Positions 63,676 to 64,000 of a stretch of DNA of 64,000 bases are shown here, piece by piece. Source of the stretch: Pachyseris speciosa (taxonomy: Eukaryota; Cnidaria; Anthozoa; Scleractinia; Pachyseridae); the NCBI GenBank assembly GCA_016490735.1, contig JAEMWC010000256.1, positions 89,501 through 153,500 on the forward strand, given 5' to 3'. The number at the start of each line of letters is the position of its first letter. Within the stretch, counting starts at the first letter, position 1. A program made the position numbers and the translations under genes. The notes under the pieces are model-generated. The model was not told the origin of the DNA. It saw only the letters and a list, made by a program, of their open reading frames with translations, and made no database searches.

Positions 63676-64000
63676 CTGGTAACAGGACCCCTGTTGTTCT
63701 ATCCAGCTGATAATGAAACTCATGATTAAGCAAATCAGACTCCCGCTGTGCATCCATCTGAATTTGTTTACCACTCACTATGCTAATTTGGACTCCACCC
63801 TGTCCTATTACCATCTACAGTGTAAATCAACTAAGCAAAAAGCCAGTATCCTCTCACAAGTCGTTCAGTGTAATTAAAGGATGCCAACTAAGCAAATTTA
63901 GACTAAGTAAAATGAATGGTTCAAATCGAGGCCACCTAATGACACTTAGATATGTCATGAGTTAAGCTCATCTGAGCTGTTGTCCAGCTGTTCCAAATCA

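Overview
This is nuclear DNA of an animal, most likely an anthozoan cnidarian such as a stony coral. The reasons are small GT-AG exons separated by kilobase introns, an extracellular mosaic of discoidin (F5/8 type C), fucolectin, Ig and fibronectin III domains, AT-rich introns, and dense nested transposons and SINEs of the kind seen in coral genomes. The species cannot be named from the sequence alone. No bacterial-type operon, rRNA, functional tRNA or CRISPR array was found.

The dominant object is one large minus-strand gene, read from about 52.6 kb down to 4.7 kb. Nineteen exons could be placed by splice sites plus matching intron phases. N- to C-terminal they encode: F5/8C (52.28-52.59 and 45.38-45.53 kb), fucolectin/FTP-type lectin (37.4-37.6 and 30.0-30.2 kb), F5/8C (28.57-28.87 and 27.87-28.01 kb), F5/8C (27.00-27.30 and 26.42-26.55 kb), Ig (19.66-20.0 kb), five full or partial FN3 domains (19.25 to 9.05 kb), and a membrane-proximal region with a GDGKEYGGF motif typical of receptor-type protein tyrosine phosphatases (6.19 to 4.71 kb). 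The window ends before a certain transmembrane helix or any phosphatase domain, so receptor tyrosine phosphatase is the best call but is not proved here. A possible signal-peptide exon lies at 58.7-58.9 kb; the exon joining it to the rest was not found. Two oddities are a one-base frameshift in the exon at 26.42-26.55 kb and an FN3 domain with only its first half (13.52-13.70 kb).

Nearly everything else is intronic or flanking repeat. 0-5 kb: deleted Penelope-like RT fragment, a TIR MITE, and a SINE with an expanded 35-bp minisatellite. 6.6-8.6 kb: a 101-bp satellite. 10-12.4 kb: SINE, TTA-flanked palindromic MITE, LINE tail, second MITE. 21.38-24.82 kb: a 3.4-kb element with ~700-bp terminal inverted repeats and a perfect 11-bp target duplication (Mutator-like signature). 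29-34 kb: TTAA-flanked elements. 38.9-45.3 kb: a three-level nest of transposons. 46.3-52.3 kb: SINE and several LINEs, including one intact 829-codon reverse-transcriptase ORF. 53.3-53.8 kb: relic of a hAT/ZNF862-like zinc-finger gene. 54.2-57.5 kb and 57.9-60.8 kb: nested inverted-repeat elements whose arms are short tandem repeats. 60.9-63.7 kb: further MITEs and SINE-like copies.

The functional story is one probable cell-surface receptor (adhesive or lectin-like ectodomain on a phosphatase-type stalk) whose introns serve as a landing ground for mobile DNA. Transposon class names rest on target-site duplications, terminal inverted repeats and recognisable protein motifs; no database search was run.
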